From positions 3,830,001 to 3,894,000 of the forward strand of contig NC_004463.1 in assembly GCF_000011365.1 (NCBI RefSeq): a stretch of 64,000 nt of DNA. Direction: 5' to 3'. The notes under the pieces were generated by a model that saw only the letters and a list, made by a program, of their open reading frames with translations, ran no database searches and was not told where the DNA came from. Each line of letters opens with the position of its first letter. Within the stretch, counting starts at the first letter, position 1. This document shows, piece by piece, positions 59,441 through 64,000 of this stretch. Origin of the DNA: Bradyrhizobium diazoefficiens USDA 110. Its GTDB lineage: Bacteria > Pseudomonadota > Alphaproteobacteria > Rhizobiales > Xanthobacteraceae. The translations under genes and the position numbers were made by a program.

Positions 59441-59992
59441 ATGACCGCGATGATGACAATCCTTGGCCCCGTGCTAATGGGCGCTGCCTTCGGCTTCCTG
59501 CTGCAGCGTGGCAAGGTGACGAACTGTAATGTGATCGAGAACCAGTTTCGCCTGCGCGATTTTACTGTGCTGAAGGTGATGGGCACGGCGATCGTCGTCG
59601 GCGGCATCGGCGTGCTGCTGCTCGTCGATACCGGCAACACGAAGTACTACGTGAAGGATGCCAACATGCTGGCGATCGCGCTCGGCGCCGCTTTGTTCGG
59701 TATCGGCATGGTGGTCTATGGCTATTGCCCGGGAACGGCGCTCGGCGCCATCGCCACCGGCAGCATCCATGCCTTGGTCGGCGCGCTCGGCATGGTTGCC
59801 GGTGCTATCCTTTACGCGCTGAGTTTCGATTGGCTGAAAGCGCACGTGCTCAACGTCTGGGCGCTCGGCAAAGTCCGCCTTCCGGACGTGACGAACATCC
59901 CGGACATCATTTGGTTCGCCGCTCTTGCAGTCGGCGCCGGACTGTTCTTCTGGTGGATCGAATCTGTGGAAGCTGAGCAGAAGCGGATGTAG
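59441..59992 (+). CDS. YeeE/YedE half-size protein, PmpB-like
   Basis: A 183-residue membrane protein, the second half-repeat: GAAFGFLLQRGKVTNCNVIE near residue 20 with one cysteine, and GMVVYGYCPGTALGAIATGS near 98 with another. Five helices are visible. The ATG at 59441 has a GAAGGGAATC ribosome binding region; an extension upstream overlaps the pmpA-like gene and is rejected. With the preceding gene it should form a heteromeric transporter. It converges on the ArsR gene with an 11-base gap. Confidence 0.86.
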   Translation: MTAMMTILGPVLMGAAFGFLLQRGKVTNCNVIENQFRLRDFTVLKVMGTAIVVGGIGVLLLVDTGNTKYYVKDANMLAIALGAALFGIGMVVYGYCPGTALGAIATGSIHALVGALGMVAGAILYALSFDWLKAHVLNVWALGKVRLPDVTNIPDIIWFAALAVGAGLFFWWIESVEAEQKRM

Positions 59993-60003
59993 CAGATCAC
60001 AGG

Positions 60004-60321
60004 TCACCGTTTTGGTGTCTTGCAGAAGAGCCTGTGCAGCGTTGAAAACAGCTCTTCGATCCTCCGGTCTGCGACACGGTACCACATCGTCTGACCATCG
60101 CGCCGACAGGCGACGATGCGCTGTGTCTTCAGCTTTGCAAGGTGCTGCGATAGGGCCGAAGCGGAAAGGCCGACATCCTCGGCAAGCGCGCTCGCGCTGA
60201 TTTCGCCATATTCGACGAGCTTGCAGACGATGAGCAGACGATGCTCATTGGCAAGCATGCGCATCAGGGCGGCCACCCCCTTTGCCTGCCTTTCGAGTTC
60301 GTTCGTATTCATTCGGCGCAT
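60004..60321 (-). CDS. ArsR-family repressor with paired cysteines, second copy
   Basis: A 105-residue winged-helix regulator (MRMLANEHRLLIVCKLVEYG, ISASALAEDVGLSASALSQH, LAKLKTQRIVACRRDGQTMW). Cys33 lies in the same second-helix position as Cys42 of the left-hand repressor, and Cys100 in the last helix matches Cys108; an extra Cys72 sits in the wing. This is the SqrR/BigR/YgaV persulfide-sensor pattern. Its place at the right edge of the sox island, convergent with the PmpB-like gene, mirrors the first copy at the left edge. A second ATG three codons in is an alternative start. Confidence 0.87.
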   Translation of the reverse strand: MRRMNTNELERQAKGVAALMRMLANEHRLLIVCKLVEYGEISASALAEDVGLSASALSQHLAKLKTQRIVACRRDGQTMWYRVADRRIEELFSTLHRLFCKTPKR

Positions 60322-60739
60322 GACGGTGTTTCGTTAGCACTTGCGTGCCAGCCGTTAAATATGAGAGCGAAATCCGGGTTTGGCCGGTTAATGAATGGCC
60401 CGCGATTGAATCGGCGCGGCATAAGCATGCGAATTATACTCACATCGCTGAATGAGTATAACCGAAGCCCATCGTTCTCAAGGATCTCTGACATACGCCA
60501 TACGAGTGACGTGTGCACTCCCGCTCCCGGTCCAATCACATGAAGGACTGATCTGAGTTAAAATACCTCAATAAAATGAATATGTTAGACCGAAAATTTG
60601 CCGCGGCGCGCATGATGGACTGGAGCGATGGTGTTTTTCAACTGGTTAGAGGGCGGCATGTGCACGACGTGTGCACCTGGAGATCAAGAAAAACCTGACG
60701 ACAGCCAATGCGGGCAGGTCTTCTACACAAGAGCTTGGC
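60322..60739. other. Intergenic region between the sox island and the interrupted receptor gene
   Basis: About 418 bases, A/T-richer than its surroundings, without a convincing gene. GACGTGTGCAC occurs twice (60508-60518 and 60666-60676); the second copy forms the palindrome GTGCAC-N5-GTGCAC. The arsR promoter must lie in the left part. Confidence 0.5.
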
Positions 60740-61045
60740 TCACATCGGCTCGATGCCGATCTTCTTGATGACCCCGATCCATTTCGTCGTTTCCGAGGTC
60801 ATGAAATTCTTCAGGCCCTGGGGATCCATCACCAGCGGCTCGGCGCCCTGCTCGACGAAGAGGGCGCGCACCTTCGGATCGTTTACGGCTTCGACCATCG
60901 CTTTGTAGAGCTTGTCGACGACGGCCCTATCGGTGTTCGCTGGCGCAAGAAGCGCAAGCCAGGCGGCGCTCTCGTAATTCTTCAGGCCGGCTTCGGCCGC
61001 AGTCGGGACATCAGGCACCGCCGTCATGCGCTTGTCACTGGCCAC
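60740..61045 (-). pseudogene. Bug/TctC-type solute receptor, C-terminal fragment (cut by IS21 element)
   Basis: About 101 codons encode the end of a tripartite tricarboxylate transporter receptor: SDKRMTAVPDVPTAAEAGLK, SAAWLALLAPANTDRAVVDK, then LFVEQGAEPLVMDPQGLKNF, stop at 60740. The fragment has no start of its own and begins exactly at the IS junction. Joined to the fragment at 63694-64000 over one copy of GGCCAC, the frame reads ARPLAVASDKR without a break. The intact protein would have been a periplasmic binder of a carboxylate. The gene is inactivated. Confidence 0.88.
61040..61045. repeat. Target-site duplication of the IS21 element, left copy
   Basis: GGCCAC directly before the element. 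The same six bases follow it at 63694-63699. Removing the element plus one copy restores the receptor gene. Confidence 0.85.
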
Positions 61046-61177
61046 TATAGCGCGACGATCTGGGTCGGAAGAGCGCGGCGATCAGGATGGCGAGTCAGTG
61101 TCGCGGCGCGATGATGATCGCCGCGATGATTGTCGCGCGCAAGAGTTTTGTTTGCTTTGATTGTCGCGGAGCGTCAA

Positions 61178-63642
<2,465 letters not shown>

Positions 63643-63693
63643 AGCCCTCTCATCATGGTCGACGCTCCACTTCCATCCTGTTCGCCGGCGGCA

Positions 63694-63699
63694 GGCCAC
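63694..63699. repeat. Target-site duplication of the IS21 element, right copy
   Basis: GGCCAC directly after the element, identical to 61040-61045. Confidence 0.85.
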
Positions 63700-64000
63700 C
63701 GCGAGCGGGCGCGCATCGCCGCTTTTGATCAGGCCGAGGACGTTCGGCAGGAGCTGGAATCCGAGCGGGACCTGCCCTGCGATGAAGTCCGGCGTGTAGG
63801 CTGCGATGTTGCGGTAGGGAACGTGCGTGAGCTCGGTGCCTGTGAGCTGCTCGAAATAGGCGGCCGCCAGATGCTGCGAGGAGCCGACCCCGACCGTCCC
63901 GTAGTTCAGCTCGCGGGGATGTCCTTTCGCGTAGTCGATCAGCTCGCGCAGCGATTTCGGCGGCAGCTTCGAATTGATCACGATGACATTCGGCAGCGTC
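63694..64000 (-). pseudogene. Bug/TctC-type solute receptor, middle fragment (runs off window end)
   Basis: The open minus-strand frame from the window end encodes LPNVIVINSKLPPKSLREL, IDYAKGHPRELNYGTVGVGS, SQHLAAAYFEQLTGTELTHV, PYRNIAAYTPDFIAGQVPLG and stops being receptor-like at the IS junction (ARPLAVA). GTVGVGSSQHLAAAYF and HVPYRN are family landmarks. It is the part just before the C-terminal fragment at 60740-61045. The N-terminus and signal peptide are outside the window. Confidence 0.88.

Overview
The window reads as chromosomal DNA of a Bradyrhizobium/Rhodopseudomonas-like alphaproteobacterium. The reasons are high GC coding bias, an FNR-class regulator of the FixK type with FixK boxes, FixJ-like response regulators, phasin and IalB proteins, a Tad/Cpa pilus locus and a full Sox cluster. 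The genus is an inference from gene content only. No rRNA, tRNA or CRISPR array was seen.

Region 1 (1-31 kb) looks like a low-oxygen/anaerobic metabolism island. It holds the end of acetate kinase, FabI, a two-subunit CoA-transferase with a MaoC hydratase, a phasin, a K+ channel-like protein, a cysteine-free FixK/Crp-type regulator and two FixJ-type receivers. It also holds three aspartate:alanine-exchanger-type antiporters (one broken by a nonsense codon), two PLP decarboxylases (aspartate 4-decarboxylase and an Orn/Lys/Arg-type enzyme), a DUF1275-SulP pair, PPK2, a DUF3302-like/HlyD pair, a hybrid sensor kinase and a DUF3300-DUF2950 operon. Eight exact TTGA-N6-TCAA boxes (3090, 3472, 10128, 12691, 19083, 19194, 23540, 27715) lie in the short promoter regions of these units and tie them to one FixK/FNR-type regulon. 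The likely theme is energy and redox balance under oxygen limitation: acetate and CoA metabolism, polyhydroxybutyrate, polyphosphate, and a decarboxylation/antiport cycle that consumes protons.

Region 2 (31.2-43.8 kb) is a complete tad pilus locus in the order flp, cpaA, cpaB, cpaE, cpaF, tadB, tadC, an isoprenylcysteine methyltransferase-like gene, tadE-like, tadG, tadE, cpaC, a small lipoprotein and tadD. Its bases look more A/T-rich than the flanks. Region 3 (43.9-45.7 kb) is sparse, with one membrane-anchored coiled-coil protein and two possible tiny membrane proteins.

Region 4 (45.7-60.3 kb) is a thiosulfate/sulfide oxidation island: a YeeE/YedE transporter with a two-cysteine ArsR repressor, soxS and ccdA (soxV), a sox-associated secreted protein, soxW and soxXYZABCD. 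These are followed by DsrE - alpha/beta hydrolase - DsrE, three more YeeE/YedE (TsuA/PmpAB-like) frames and a second two-cysteine ArsR repressor at the other edge. An ATTC-N8-GAAT operator and related AT-rich elements sit before soxW, soxX and the pmpA-like gene, so persulfide-sensing repression is the likely control.

Region 5 (60.7-64.0 kb) is a tripartite-tricarboxylate (Bug/TctC) receptor gene on the minus strand. It is cut in two by an IS21-family element (istA-istB, 2,648 bp) with a 6-bp GGCCAC target duplication. Rejoining the flanks restores the receptor reading frame.
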